DNA of 64,000 bases, from contig NZ_LMRF01000001.1 of the NCBI RefSeq assembly GCF_001424755.1, forward strand, positions 269,294-333,293, read 5' to 3'. The DNA is from Marmoricola sp. Leaf446 (lineage in GTDB: Bacteria > Actinomycetota > Actinomycetes > Propionibacteriales > Nocardioidaceae). Shown piece after piece: positions 26,227-35,262 of the stretch; position 1 is the stretch's first letter, and every line of letters begins with the position of its first letter. The notes under the pieces were generated by a model. The model did no database searches. It was given only the letters and a program-made list of their open reading frames with translations, and was not told where the DNA came from. A program made the translations under genes and the position numbers.

Positions 26227-27752
26227 CGCTCCCGTGGCTGACCATCCTGCTGCTGCTGCCGATCCTCGGGTCGGTCGTGGTCGCGCTGCTGCCCGCACGA
26301 CTGGGCGGACCCCTGCCCAAGCTCGTCGGGCTGGGCTTCTCCGTGCTCACCCTGGTGCTCGCGATCGGCATCGCCGTGGCCTACCAGCCCGGCACCGGCC
26401 TCCAGTTCGCCGAGGAGGTGACCTGGATCGACCTGTTCGGGGCGCACTACGCCCTCGGGCTCGACGGCATCGGCCTCACGCTGGTGCTGCTCACGGTGAT
26501 CCTCACCCCGATCGTGATGCTGGCCTCGTGGGAGGACGGCGAGACCGGGCGCTGGGGCGCGAAGGGCCTGTTCGCGTGGATGCTCGCGCTCGAGGGCCTC
26601 TCGATCGGCGTGTTCGCGGCCACCGACGTGTTCCTGTTCTACGTCTTCTTCGAGGCCACGCTGATCCCCGTCTACTTCATGGTGGCCGGCTACGGCGGTC
26701 CCCGACGGGTGCAGGCGGCGGTCAAGTTCCTCCTCTACTCGCTCGCCGGCGGTCTGGTCATGCTGGCCTCGGTCATTGGTCTCTACGTCGTGTCCGCGGA
26801 CAGCGAGGGCGGTCCGACGTACCTCGTCAGCGAGCTCGCGCAGCTCGACATCGGCACCGCCGCCGGGCGCTGGATGTTCGTCGGCTTCTTCATCGCCTTC
26901 GCGATCAAGGCGCCGATGTTCCCGGTCCACACCTGGCTGCCGGACACCACCGAGCAGGCGACGCCCGGCACCTCGGTGCTGCTGGTGAGCGTGCTCGACA
27001 AGATCGGCACCTTCGGGATGATCCGGTTCTGCCTGGAGATCTTCCCCGAGGCCTCGCGCTGGGCCACGCCCGTGGTGATCGTGCTCGCGGTGTTCTCGAT
27101 CCTGTACGGCGCCCTGATGGCGATCGGCTCGCAGAACATCTCGCGCCTGATCGCCTACACCTCGGTGTCCCACTTCGGCTTCATCGTGCTGGGCATCTTC
27201 GTGATGAACAGCCAGGGCCTCGCGGGCGCCAACCTCTACATGTTCAACCACGGCCTCTCCACGGCCGCGCTGTTCCTGGTCACCGGCTACCTGATCTCGC
27301 GTCGCGGGTCGGCCCGCATCGAGGACTTCGGCGGCGTGGAGAAGGTGGCGCCGGTGCTCGCCGGGCTGATGCTCGTCGCCGGTCTCTCCTCGCTGGCGCT
27401 GCCGGGGTTGTCGCCGTTCGTCTCCGAGCTGCTCGTCATGGTGGGTGCGTTCGTCTACTCGCCGTGGGTGGCCGCGTTCGCGGTGCTCGGCATCGTGCTG
27501 GCCGCGATCTACGTGCTCTGGCTCTACCAGCGCACCATGACCGGGCCGGTCCACGAGGGCGTCGCCGGCATGCGTGACCTGGGCCTGCGCGAGATCGGGG
27601 CGCTGGCTCCGCTCGTCGCCCTGATCGTGGCCCTGGGCTTCTACCCGCAGCCGCTGCTCGACGTGATCAACCCCGCCGTCGACCACACCATGTCGCAGGT
27701 CGAGAAGTCCGACCCGCGACCCACCGTCACCGAAGGGGAGGCCCAGGAGTGA
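26223..27752 (+). CDS. nuoM: NADH-quinone oxidoreductase subunit M (proton-pumping)
   Basis: This 509-residue antiporter-like subunit has the usual core: [20 protein letters not shown] with the channel Glu, [25 protein letters not shown] with the central Lys, and [11 protein letters not shown]. The start [19 protein letters not shown] is typical. A short charged tail ends the protein. The ATG overlaps the nuoL stop and the stop overlaps the GTG of nuoN. Confidence 0.97.
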   Translation: MTLPWLTILLLLPILGSVVVALLPARLGGPLPKLVGLGFSVLTLVLAIGIAVAYQPGTGLQFAEEVTWIDLFGAHYALGLDGIGLTLVLLTVILTPIVMLASWEDGETGRWGAKGLFAWMLALEGLSIGVFAATDVFLFYVFFEATLIPVYFMVAGYGGPRRVQAAVKFLLYSLAGGLVMLASVIGLYVVSADSEGGPTYLVSELAQLDIGTAAGRWMFVGFFIAFAIKAPMFPVHTWLPDTTEQATPGTSVLLVSVLDKIGTFGMIRFCLEIFPEASRWATPVVIVLAVFSILYGALMAIGSQNISRLIAYTSVSHFGFIVLGIFVMNSQGLAGANLYMFNHGLSTAALFLVTGYLISRRGSARIEDFGGVEKVAPVLAGLMLVAGLSSLALPGLSPFVSELLVMVGAFVYSPWVAAFAVLGIVLAAIYVLWLYQRTMTGPVHEGVAGMRDLGLREIGALAPLVALIVALGFYPQPLLDVINPAVDHTMSQVEKSDPRPTVTEGEAQE

Positions 27753-29341
27753 ACGGCTTCGACGCCCCGAAGATCGAGTACTTCACCGTCTCGCCGATCC
27801 TCATCGTCCTCGGCGTGGCCGTGATCGGCGTCCTCGTCGAGGCCTTCGCCCCCCGCAAGCTGCGCTACCCGCTCCAGGTCGGCACCGCCCTGGTCGGCCT
27901 CGCCGCTGCCTTCGCCACCTCGGTCGTCGTCTTCGCGCGGCTCAACCCGTTCGCCGGTGACGTCAAGGCCGGCAAGGTCGTGGCCGAGGGGGCCCTCGCG
28001 GCCGACGGACCGGCGGTCTTCTGCTGGCTGCTCGTGCTGGTCCTCGGTGCGCTGAGCGTGCTGCTGTTCGCCGAGCGTCGGCTCGAGGCGGGCGTGGTCG
28101 GCTTCGCCGGCCAGGCCGCCGCGCTGCCCGGCACCGAGGCCGAGCGCGAGGCCTCGACCAGCGGCCTGGAGCACACCGAGGTCTTCCCGCTCATCATGTT
28201 CGCGATCGGCGGCATGCTGCTCTTCCCCGCGGCCAACGACCTGCTCACCATGTTCGTCGCCCTCGAGGTGCTCTCGCTCCCGCTCTACCTGCTGTGCGGG
28301 CTCGCCCGGCGGCGCCGGCTGCTGAGCCAGGAGGCGGCGCTGAAGTACTTCCTGCTCGGCGCCTTCAGCTCCGGCTTCTTCGTCTACGGCATCGCCCTGG
28401 TCTACGGGTACGCCGGGTCGATGGGCTTCGCCCAGATCGCGGCGGCCGTCCAGGCCGACGGCGGCGAGCGGGGCCTGCTGCTGGCCGGCATCGCGCTGAT
28501 CTCGGTCGGCCTGCTGTTCAAGGTGGGCGCGGCGCCGTTCCACTCCTGGACGCCCGACGTCTACCAGGGCGCCCCGACCGCGGTGACCGCCTTCATGGCC
28601 GCGGCGACCAAGGTGGCCGCCTTCGGAGCGCTGCTCCGGCTCTTCTACGTCGCCTTCGGCGGCAACCGCACCGACTGGACCCCGATGATCTGGGCCGTCG
28701 CCATCCTCACGATGGTGGTCGGCTCGGTGCTCGCGATCTCGCAGACCGACATCAAGCGGATGCTGGCCTACTCCTCGATCGCGCACGCCGGCTTCATCCT
28801 CACCGGCTTCCTCGGCATCCGCTCGCTCGACGAGGTCGCCGCCGGCGGCCTCACCGGCGTCAGCGCGGTGCTGTTCTACCTCACGACCTACGGCTTCACC
28901 ACGCTCGCGGCCTTCGCCATCGTCACCCTGGTGCGCGACGGCGGGGGCGAGGCCACCCACCTGGCCCGCTGGCAGGGCCTGGGCAAGGAGTCGCCCCTCG
29001 TGGCCGGCGCCTTCGCCTTCCTGCTGCTCGCCATGGCCGGCATCCCGCTCACGAGCGGCTTCACCGGCAAGTGGGCGGTCTTCGCGGCCGCGCTGCAGGT
29101 CGGCGCATGGCCGGTGGTGATCGTGGCCGTGCTGATGTCGGCCGTCGCGGCGTACTTCTACGTCCGCGTGATCGTGCTGATGTTCTTCTCCGAGCCCGTG
29201 GGCGACGGCCCCAGCGTGACCACGCCCAGCATCATGACCTCGGTCGTGATCGGCTTCGGCGTCCTGGCCACCCTGGTGCTGGGCATCGTCCCGGGCGCCC
29301 TGATCGACGTTCTCGGCCGCGTGGGAGTATTCATCAGGTGA
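27749..29341 (+). CDS. nuoN: NADH-quinone oxidoreductase subunit N (proton-pumping)
   Basis: This 530-residue subunit is the third antiporter-like pump. FVALEVLSLPLYLLCGLARR has the channel Glu, LKYFLLGAFSSGFFVYGIALVYG and LFKVGAAPFHSWTPDVYQGAPT hold the Lys residues, and LAYSSIAHAGFILTG is conserved. A polar insert of about 35 residues lies near 110-145 (PGTEAEREASTSGLE). The stop overlaps the GTG of the polyprenyl synthase gene, which ties that gene to the nuo operon. Confidence 0.97.
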   Translation: MNGFDAPKIEYFTVSPILIVLGVAVIGVLVEAFAPRKLRYPLQVGTALVGLAAAFATSVVVFARLNPFAGDVKAGKVVAEGALAADGPAVFCWLLVLVLGALSVLLFAERRLEAGVVGFAGQAAALPGTEAEREASTSGLEHTEVFPLIMFAIGGMLLFPAANDLLTMFVALEVLSLPLYLLCGLARRRRLLSQEAALKYFLLGAFSSGFFVYGIALVYGYAGSMGFAQIAAAVQADGGERGLLLAGIALISVGLLFKVGAAPFHSWTPDVYQGAPTAVTAFMAAATKVAAFGALLRLFYVAFGGNRTDWTPMIWAVAILTMVVGSVLAISQTDIKRMLAYSSIAHAGFILTGFLGIRSLDEVAAGGLTGVSAVLFYLTTYGFTTLAAFAIVTLVRDGGGEATHLARWQGLGKESPLVAGAFAFLLLAMAGIPLTSGFTGKWAVFAAALQVGAWPVVIVAVLMSAVAAYFYVRVIVLMFFSEPVGDGPSVTTPSIMTSVVIGFGVLATLVLGIVPGALIDVLGRVGVFIR

Positions 29342-30333
29342 GCGCACCCCTCGCCCTGCCCATCCTCGACGCCGCGCTCGAGGCCCGGCTGCGCCGTCGG
29401 ATGGACGAGGTCGAGGTCGCCCTGTCCGACCACGTGGCCAGCGAGGCCGCCTTCGTGACGGAGGCGGCGCGGCACCTGCTCGAGGCCGGCGGCAAGCGGT
29501 TCCGGCCGCTGCTGGTCCTGCTCGCGGCCGAGGCCGGCGACCGTCCCGACGACCCGGGCGTGCTCACCTCGGCCTGCGTGGTGGAGCTGACCCACCTGGC
29601 CTCGCTCTACCACGACGACGTCATGGACGAGGCCGACCTGCGCCGCGGGGCCGCCTCGGCCAACGCCCGCTGGGACAACCACGTCGCGATCCTCACCGGC
29701 GACTTCCTGTTCTCCAAGTCGAGCGAGCTGACCGCCGAGCTGGGCGCCGACGCCGTGCGCATCCAGGCCCAGACCTTCTCCTCGCTGGTCGAGGGCCAGA
29801 TCCTGGAGACCGTCGGCCCCCGCGACGGCGCCGACGAGCTCGAGCACCACCTGCGCACCGTCGCCGGCAAGACCGGCTCGCTCATCGCCACCTCGGCCCG
29901 CTACGGCGCCCGCTTCTCCGGCGCCCCCCGCGACGTCGAGGACGCGCTGCACGAGTACGGCGCCAAGGTCGGCGTCGCCTTCCAGCTCTCCGACGACATC
30001 CTCGACATCGCCTCCGACACCGAGGAGTCCGGCAAGACCCCCGGCACCGACCTCCGTGAGGGCGTCCCCACGCTGCCGGTGCTGATCGCCCGTCGCTCCA
30101 CCGACCCGGCCGACGCTCGGCTGGTCGAGCTGCTCGGCTCCGACCTCTCGGCCGACGAGCCCCACGCCGAGGCCCTCGCCCTGCTCCGCGCCCACCCGGC
30201 CCTGGCCGAGGCCCGCGCCTACGTCGTCGACCTCGCCGGCGAGGCCAAGGCGCTGCTCAAGGTCCTCCCCGACGGCCCCGTCCGGGCCGCCCTCGAGGCC
30301 TTCGCCGACGTCGTCGCCACCCGCACCGCCTGA
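29338..30333 (+). CDS. All-trans polyprenyl diphosphate synthase (menaquinone side chain)
   Basis: This 331-residue trans-prenyltransferase has GGKRFRPLL near the start, the first aspartate-rich motif DDVMD at 93-97 and the second DDILD at 219-223. The residues before the first motif are small or medium (HLASLYH), which fits a long-chain product rather than farnesyl diphosphate. In actinobacteria a gene of this kind often closes the nuo operon and is assigned to the menaquinone tail. The four-base overlap with nuoN shows coupling. Chain length cannot be read from sequence alone. MenA (2.3-3.2 kb) would use its product. Confidence 0.9.
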   Translation: MSAPLALPILDAALEARLRRRMDEVEVALSDHVASEAAFVTEAARHLLEAGGKRFRPLLVLLAAEAGDRPDDPGVLTSACVVELTHLASLYHDDVMDEADLRRGAASANARWDNHVAILTGDFLFSKSSELTAELGADAVRIQAQTFSSLVEGQILETVGPRDGADELEHHLRTVAGKTGSLIATSARYGARFSGAPRDVEDALHEYGAKVGVAFQLSDDILDIASDTEESGKTPGTDLREGVPTLPVLIARRSTDPADARLVELLGSDLSADEPHAEALALLRAHPALAEARAYVVDLAGEAKALLKVLPDGPVRAALEAFADVVATRTA

Positions 30334-30368
30334 GCGGCGTACGTCGGGCTGGTGGTCGGTTGCTGGCC

Positions 30369-30400
30369 GTTGGTTTCACAGGGTCCCCTGTGAAACCAAC
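30369..30400. terminator. Perfect palindrome at the end of the nuo operon, repeat-family copy 1
   Basis: Arms GTTGGTTTCACAGGG and CCCTGTGAAACCAAC (15 bases each) flank a two-base centre (TC). It stands between the end of the nuo operon and a convergent gene, so it can terminate both. No T tract follows. Its core recurs as the exact reverse complement at 31560-31593, so it is also a repeat-family member. Confidence 0.75.
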
Positions 30401-30433
30401 GCTTCCCGACGAGAACTTCGACCGGGGAGCCGC
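30401..30433 (+). repeat. Direct repeat copy 1 flanking the AbiEi-like gene
   Basis: This 33-base segment abuts the palindrome at 30369-30400. It matches 31531-31563 at 28 positions, including an exact 18-base stretch GAACTTCGACCGGGGAGC. A 12-base palindrome CTCCCCGGGGAG follows at 30438-30449, partly echoed at 31512-31520 beside copy 2. Confidence 0.75.
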
Positions 30434-30454
30434 AGATCTCCCCGGGGAGTGGGG

Positions 30455-31399
30455 TCACCGGTCGCCGTACGCGGTCAGCATCCGTCGGGTCCTTGCTGCC
30501 AGCCGCGCGCCGTGCGACAGGTCGGCCCAGGTGTAGCGGATCATCCCGCAGCCGGTCAGCTCCCGCAGCGCGTCCTCACGCAGCTTCTCGTCGCGTACGG
30601 CGTCGGCGATCGTCTGGCCGGGACGGAGCATGCGAACGTACTTCGACATTCCGTCGAACTCGCCCAGCAGCTTGTGCTCGAGCCAGGCCATGTCGCAGAT
30701 GCCGACGACCTCGCCGTCCTCGTCGCGGACGACGTACTGCAGCCGAGGCTCGGGGATGCCGTGCACGAAGAAGGCCACGCGCGTGCGGCTCTCGCCGACG
30801 GACTGTGCCCCCTCGCGGGCGATCCGGACGACGACCTGGAGCGACCGCGAGAACGGGTGACGACTGCGGGCTCGGTAGGCCGACCAGACGGCGTCGGGAT
30901 CACCGAGCCCGCAGTCGTAGAGCGAGTCGACGATGACGACCCCGCGCTCGACGTCGTGCAGCGAGGCCGCCTCCAGGGCCGCCCGCACGGGTCCCACGAC
31001 GAGTCCTTCTCCCTTCGGCAGCACGTCCTGCCTGGGTGCGGCCCCCTCGTGGTAGACCACGTCGTGGGTGTGGCGGCCGCTCTCCCCGTCGAGCCTCGTC
31101 ACGTGGACGCGCCGCAGGTCGGCGTCCCACAGCCGCAGACCGTGCTCGGCCGCAGCGGAGGTGTGGCTCAGCATCACGCGATCGCCGTGCGTCAGCAGGA
31201 CGGCCTGCCCTCGGGTCCGGAACCGCTCGACGTCATCCATGGCCCGCCACGCCTGCGCCGACACGTAGGCGCCGTGCCGTGATCTGACCAGGCGGCCAGA
31301 ACGTACGCCGCTGGTGAGGTCGGCGTCGCGGTAGCCCGCAGCGAGCGCCTCGCGACGAAGGAACAGGCCGTGGGGGCGGAGGTGGAGGAGGTCGTCCAT
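30455..31399 (-). CDS. AbiEi-like winged-helix protein with C-terminal nuclease-like domain
   Basis: This 314-residue protein begins with a winged-helix-like region of the AbiEi antitoxin type (LFLRREALAAGYRDADLTSG, then VRSRHGAYV). The C-terminal half has VGICDMAWLEHKLLGEFDGMSKY, which has the D...E.K spacing seen in PD-(D/E)XK, DUF559-like nucleases. The assignment is by general pattern and is uncertain. No AbiEii toxin partner is adjacent. The ATG at 31399 is preferred over a GTG at 31423 because the extra residues are atypical. The gene lies between two palindromes and two direct repeats, which suggests it was inserted as a unit. A defence or restriction role is possible but unproven. Confidence 0.65.
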   Translation of the reverse strand: MDDLLHLRPHGLFLRREALAAGYRDADLTSGVRSGRLVRSRHGAYVSAQAWRAMDDVERFRTRGQAVLLTHGDRVMLSHTSAAAEHGLRLWDADLRRVHVTRLDGESGRHTHDVVYHEGAAPRQDVLPKGEGLVVGPVRAALEAASLHDVERGVVIVDSLYDCGLGDPDAVWSAYRARSRHPFSRSLQVVVRIAREGAQSVGESRTRVAFFVHGIPEPRLQYVVRDEDGEVVGICDMAWLEHKLLGEFDGMSKYVRMLRPGQTIADAVRDEKLREDALRELTGCGMIRYTWADLSHGARLAARTRRMLTAYGDR

Positions 31400-31449
31400 G
31401 GTGGGCGAGCCTGACGACCGCACCGGCGCCGTGGGGCCGGCTGCCGCCA

Positions 31450-31470
31450 GCTGTGGACATCGACCACAGC
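31450..31470. other. Small inverted repeat upstream of the AbiEi-like gene
   Basis: GCTGTGG and CCACAGC pair across seven bases, and a third CTGTGGA-type half-site lies at 31479-31485. It could be an autoregulatory site for the winged-helix protein encoded alongside. The rest of the gap 31400-31530 holds nothing else recognisable. Confidence 0.35.
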
Positions 31471-31530
31471 GTCGACGGCTGTGGAGGCGAGCCGGTCGTT
31501 GGTGCGGCGTACTCCCCGGGGCTTCTGCCG

Positions 31531-31563
31531 GCTTCCCGGATCGAACTTCGACCGGGGAGCTGC
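31531..31563 (+). repeat. Direct repeat copy 2 flanking the AbiEi-like gene
   Basis: This is the counterpart of 30401-30433 in the same orientation, with five mismatches of 33. It abuts the second palindrome, giving the mirrored order palindrome-repeat-gene-repeat-palindrome. Confidence 0.75.
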
Positions 31564-31593
31564 GGTTTCACAGGGGACCCTGTGAAACCGCAG
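31560..31593. repeat. Perfect palindrome, repeat-family copy 2
   Basis: Arms CTGCGGTTTCACAGGG and CCCTGTGAAACCGCAG (16 bases each) flank GA. The central 26 bases are the exact reverse complement of the core at 30369-30400. It lies 48 bases beyond the stop of phoX on the minus strand and may terminate that gene. Confidence 0.75.
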
Positions 31594-31640
31594 CGTCCGA
31601 CTGGCGTACGACGGGACCAGCCCGCCACCCAGCCGACCGG

Positions 31641-33701
31641 TCAGTCCTGGTAGGTCACCACGACGGCCGGGCGGGGGAAGCCGTCGGTGCCGGGCCAGGT
31701 GGAGGAGGGGTTCTCGAAGGTGGCCCCGTCGGTCTCGCCGGGGTGCTGGACGGCGACGAAGACCGAGTGGCCGTCGTCGGTGATCAGCGGGCCGCAGGTC
31801 TCGGCGCCCTTCGGCACGGTGAGGAACTGCTGGACCCGTCCCCGCTGGGAGCCGCTGACGGGCACCCGGAAGAGACCGTCGTGGGAGCCGAGCTGGGCGC
31901 CGTCGGTGGAGATCCACAGGTTGCCGACGCTGTCGAAGGCGACGTTGTCGGGGCAGCTGATCGGGCTGACCTGCTGCTTGGGGTAGCCCGCGAAGTAGGT
32001 CTCGGGGGCGTCGGGGTCACCGCACACCAGCATCAGGTCCCAGCCGAACGTCGTCGCGCTGTGGTCGCCCTGGGCGGGGCTGATCTCCAGCACGTAGCCG
32101 TTGCGGTTGCCCGACCTGGTCTCCAGGGGGCCGCCCAGCGTGGAGCGGGTGCGGCTCTGGGCGAGCGGGTTCGCCTCGTCCGTGGGGTACGACGTACCGC
32201 GGTTGCTGTTGTTGGTCAGCGCGCAGTAGACCTTGCCGTTGACGGGGTTGGGCTCGATGTCCTCGGGCCGGTCCATCTTGGTCGGCTTGACGGTGTCGGC
32301 GGCCAGCCGGGTGTCGATCAGCACGTCGGCCACGCTCATGCCGGGGACGAAGGACCTGGTGTCCGAGGTGAGCGGGATCCACTGGCCGGTGCCGTCGTAG
32401 ACGCCGTCCCCGGTCCCGTCGCCGCTGAAGCGGGCGACGTACAGCGTGCCCTCGGTGAGCAGCTCGAGGTTGCGACGGCGGGCGGCGCGGCCCTCGCGGG
32501 CGTCGAACGTACGCCGCGACACGAACTTGTAGATGTAGTCGCCGCGCTCGTCGTCGCCCATGTACGCCACCGCGCGGCCGTCGCGGGCGATCGCGATGTT
32601 GGCGCCCTCGTGCTTGAAGCGGCCCAGCATCGTCTGCTTGCGCGGGGTCGAGCGGGGGTCGGAGGGGTCGACCTCGACGATCCAGCCGAAGCGGAACGGC
32701 TCGTGCGGCTCCTTGCTCAGGTCGAAGCGGGGGTCGACCTCGCCCCAGCCGCGCGAGCCGGACCCGGTGAGGCCGTAGCGGGCGTAGGACGTCGTGTAGC
32801 GCGGGTCGAGGGAGCCGGACTTGTCGAAGTAGCCGTTGAAGTTCTCCTCGCCCGAGAGCACGGTGCCCCACGGGGTGGTGCCGCCGGCGCAGTTGCCGAA
32901 GGTGCCCCGCACGGTGCGGCCCTTCGGGTCGGCGGAGGTGCGCAGCCGCGGGTCGCCCGCGGCGGGGCCGACGACGGCGAACTTCGTGGTGCCGGTGATC
33001 CGGCGGTTGCGCGGGGCCTTGCCGGGGCGCACCTGCGTCCAGGAGCCGCGGCGGCTGCCGCGCTGGAGCTCGACGACCGACATGCCGTGGGACTGGATCG
33101 CGATCCGCTTGATGGTCGCGGAGTCGTAGCGGCCGGTGGGGAACATCAGGTTCTCGTCGGTGTACTCGTGGTTGGTCACGAGCAGCGCGCGGCGGCGGCC
33201 CTGGGGCAGCACGCCGACGTAGTCGTTGTTGTAGCCGAACTGGAGGGCGGCGGACTCGGGCGTCTGACGGTCCACGTCGAAGGCGGGGGACTGCTTGAAC
33301 AGCCGGTCACCCCACTTGACCACGACGTCGGAGCGGTAGCCCTGCGGGACGGTGACCCGGTCGGCGGTGTTGGGCGCGACGGGCGCGAAGGCGGCGGTGG
33401 CGACGCCCCCGCCACGACGGGCGGCGACGGGAGTGGCGCCGGCAGCGGCCGGAGCGGGTGCGGCGGCGGCGGGGGCGGCGTTGACGCCGGCCACGGCGAG
33501 TGCGCCGATGCCGACACCGGCGGCCTTGAGCACCGAGCGGCGGCGCAGGGCGTGGGACGCGACCTCGTGGAACTCGGGGTTGTCGGTGGTGTTGGGCATC
33601 GGCTTGAAGCAGGCGTCGGCGCAGCGGTAGTGACAGGTCGCCGCGCTGCGCGAGCCGTGGGGGCCCTCGGTCAGGAGCGGGAGCAGCTGGTGCAGGGTCA
33701 T
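31641..33701 (-). CDS. phoX: PhoX-family (DUF839) alkaline phosphatase, Tat-exported
   Basis: This 686-residue protein belongs to the PhoX/DUF839 beta-propeller phosphatases, calcium- and iron-dependent enzymes that release phosphate from organic esters outside the cell. The Tat signal lies inside the N-terminus (RRRSVLK at 53-59, then a hydrophobic Ala-rich run), after a conserved Cys-containing leader (CHYRCADACF) common in actinobacterial members. Family segments include NHEYTDENLMFP, TPWGTVLSGEENFNGYF, MGDDERGDYIYKFVS, PEDIEPNP and CPDNVAFD. GGAGAA before the ATG is a plausible ribosome-binding site. I see no clear Pho box in the short upstream gap. Confidence 0.92.
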   Translation of the reverse strand: MTLHQLLPLLTEGPHGSRSAATCHYRCADACFKPMPNTTDNPEFHEVASHALRRRSVLKAAGVGIGALAVAGVNAAPAAAAPAPAAAGATPVAARRGGGVATAAFAPVAPNTADRVTVPQGYRSDVVVKWGDRLFKQSPAFDVDRQTPESAALQFGYNNDYVGVLPQGRRRALLVTNHEYTDENLMFPTGRYDSATIKRIAIQSHGMSVVELQRGSRRGSWTQVRPGKAPRNRRITGTTKFAVVGPAAGDPRLRTSADPKGRTVRGTFGNCAGGTTPWGTVLSGEENFNGYFDKSGSLDPRYTTSYARYGLTGSGSRGWGEVDPRFDLSKEPHEPFRFGWIVEVDPSDPRSTPRKQTMLGRFKHEGANIAIARDGRAVAYMGDDERGDYIYKFVSRRTFDAREGRAARRRNLELLTEGTLYVARFSGDGTGDGVYDGTGQWIPLTSDTRSFVPGMSVADVLIDTRLAADTVKPTKMDRPEDIEPNPVNGKVYCALTNNSNRGTSYPTDEANPLAQSRTRSTLGGPLETRSGNRNGYVLEISPAQGDHSATTFGWDLMLVCGDPDAPETYFAGYPKQQVSPISCPDNVAFDSVGNLWISTDGAQLGSHDGLFRVPVSGSQRGRVQQFLTVPKGAETCGPLITDDGHSVFVAVQHPGETDGATFENPSSTWPGTDGFPRPAVVVTYQD

Positions 33702-33788
33702 CGGTTCTCCGAGTACGACGTGGGGTGGACCTCCCCAGCCAACCCAGCCCCGGCGGACCCCCGGTGACGCCCAGGTGAACGCCAGCGG

Positions 33789-34718
33789 TCAGACGGCGCT
33801 GGCCTCGGCGGCCAGCCGCAGCTGGCTGCGCCGGTGGCCGAGCGCCTCGACGGTGAAGGCGACGAGGGCGACCCACACCAGCCCGAAGCCGAGCCACTTC
33901 ACCGGGGTCATCTGCTCGCCGAAGACCACCAGGCCCAGCACGAACTGCAGCGTCGGGGCGAGGTACTGCAGCAGCCCGATGGTGGTCATCGAGACCCGCG
34001 TCGCGGCGGCGCCGAAGCAGATCAGCGGCACCGCGGTGACCAGGCCGGTGGAGACCATCAGCACGGCGTGCCCGGCACCCTCGGTGCCGAAGCTCGAGCG
34101 GCCGGAGGCGGTGAGCCAGACCAGGTAGCCAAGCGCGAGGGGCACCAGCACCACGGTCTCGAGGGTGAGGCTCTCCACCGCGCCGACGTCGGCCTTCTTC
34201 TTCATCAGCCCGTAGGTGCCGAACGAGCCGGCCAGCAGCACCGCCACCCACGGCGGGTGGCCGTAGTCGACCGTGAGCACCACGACCGCGACGCCGGCGA
34301 GCCCGACGGCCGCCCACTGCACCGGCCGCAGCCGCTCCCCGAGCACCAGCACCCCGAGCAGCACGGTGACCAGCGGGTTGACGAAGTAGCCGAGCGAGAC
34401 CTCCACGACCCGGCCGGCGTTGACGCCGTAGATGAAGCCGCCCCAGTTGAAGGCGATCACCACGGCCGCGGCGGTCAGCAGCAGCACCACCCGGCGGTCG
34501 CGCAGGATCGCGCGCAGCTGCGGCGTACGACGCAGCAGCAGCGTCAGCGCGACCATGGTCACCAGCGACCAGCACACCCGGTGGGCGAGGATCTCGATCG
34601 CGCCCGCCGGCGCGAGCAGCGTCCAGTAGAGCGGGAACAGCCCCCACATGGCGTACGCCGCCGCCCCCAGGAGGAACCCCTGCTGCGCGGCGGAGCGGGG
34701 TTCACGGGTGCGCGACAC
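33789..34718 (-). CDS. rarD: EamA-family transporter RarD
   Basis: This 309-residue membrane protein has ten predicted helices in two EamA repeats. MWGLFPLYWTLL near the start, EILAHRVCWS, NWGGFIYGVNAGRVVEVSLGYFVNP and LQYLAPTLQFVLG are typical of the RarD subgroup, named after a chloramphenicol-sensitivity gene; the substrate is unknown. The frame runs further upstream, but the GTG at 34718 is chosen because TACGGT lies six bases before it and the upstream residues are not conserved. It is divergent from the SRPBCC gene, with 67 bases between the two starts. Confidence 0.88.
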   Translation of the reverse strand: MSRTREPRSAAQQGFLLGAAAYAMWGLFPLYWTLLAPAGAIEILAHRVCWSLVTMVALTLLLRRTPQLRAILRDRRVVLLLTAAAVVIAFNWGGFIYGVNAGRVVEVSLGYFVNPLVTVLLGVLVLGERLRPVQWAAVGLAGVAVVVLTVDYGHPPWVAVLLAGSFGTYGLMKKKADVGAVESLTLETVVLVPLALGYLVWLTASGRSSFGTEGAGHAVLMVSTGLVTAVPLICFGAAATRVSMTTIGLLQYLAPTLQFVLGLVVFGEQMTPVKWLGFGLVWVALVAFTVEALGHRRSQLRLAAEASAV

Positions 34719-34724
34719 GTCACT

Positions 34725-34730
34725 ACCGTA
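34725..34730 (-). promoter_or_regulatory. -10 box of the leaderless rarD promoter
   Basis: Minus-strand TACGGT with a six-base gap to the GTG at 34718. Confidence 0.55.
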
Positions 34731-34772
34731 CGCCGCTGACGCTCCTGACAGACAGCAGGGCACCCGGCGTCC

Positions 34773-34778
34773 TAGGGT
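34773..34778 (+). promoter_or_regulatory. -10 box of a leaderless promoter
   Basis: TAGGGT with a seven-base gap to the ATG at 34786. Confidence 0.55.
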
Positions 34779-34785
34779 GGCCGGC

Positions 34786-35247
34786 ATGGGCACCTACGTC
34801 GTCGAGCGCCGCGTCCTGGTCCACGCCCCCGCCGAGCGGGTGCACGAGCGGGTCGCGGACTTCCGCCAGTGGGTCTCCTGGTCGCCGTGGGAGGGTCTCG
34901 ACCCGGCGCTGGACCGCGTCTACAGCGGACCCGACGCCGGGGTCGGGTCGCGCTACGCCTGGTCGGGCAACCGCAAGGCCGGTCGCGGCAGCATGCAGGT
35001 CACCGGCGCCTCGCCCGACCGCATCGACGTGCAGCTGGAGTTCCTCAAGCCGTTCCGCTCGACCGCGGCGGTCGTGTTCGAGCTCGCCCCCACCGACGCC
35101 GGCACCGAGGTGACCTGGCGGATGGAGGGCGAGCAGACCGGCCTGATGGGCGTGGTGGGGCGCGTGGTCCCGATGGACAGGCTGATCGGCAAGGACCTCG
35201 AGCGCGGGCTGGCCCGGCTCAAGGCCGTCTCGGAGGAGACGGCCTGA
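34786..35247 (+). CDS. SRPBCC-family (START-like) protein
   Basis: This 153-residue protein has the pattern of the SRPBCC/polyketide-cyclase-like fold: an N-terminal strand (VVERRVLVHAPAERVHERVADFRQWVSWSPWE), a central beta sheet and a C-terminal helix (LERGLARLKAVSE). The family binds small hydrophobic ligands, and no ligand can be inferred here. The ATG start follows a TAGGGT box by seven bases. The gene is convergent with korB, with 15 bases between stops. Confidence 0.85.
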   Translation: MGTYVVERRVLVHAPAERVHERVADFRQWVSWSPWEGLDPALDRVYSGPDAGVGSRYAWSGNRKAGRGSMQVTGASPDRIDVQLEFLKPFRSTAAVVFELAPTDAGTEVTWRMEGEQTGLMGVVGRVVPMDRLIGKDLERGLARLKAVSEETA

Positions 35248-35262
35248 GGTCCGGCGCGACCC

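Noticed and set aside
30455-31399. AbiEi/AbiEii toxin-antitoxin pair
   Set aside because: Only the AbiEi-like winged helix is present. No nucleotidyltransferase toxin gene is adjacent on either side, so the pair is not claimed.
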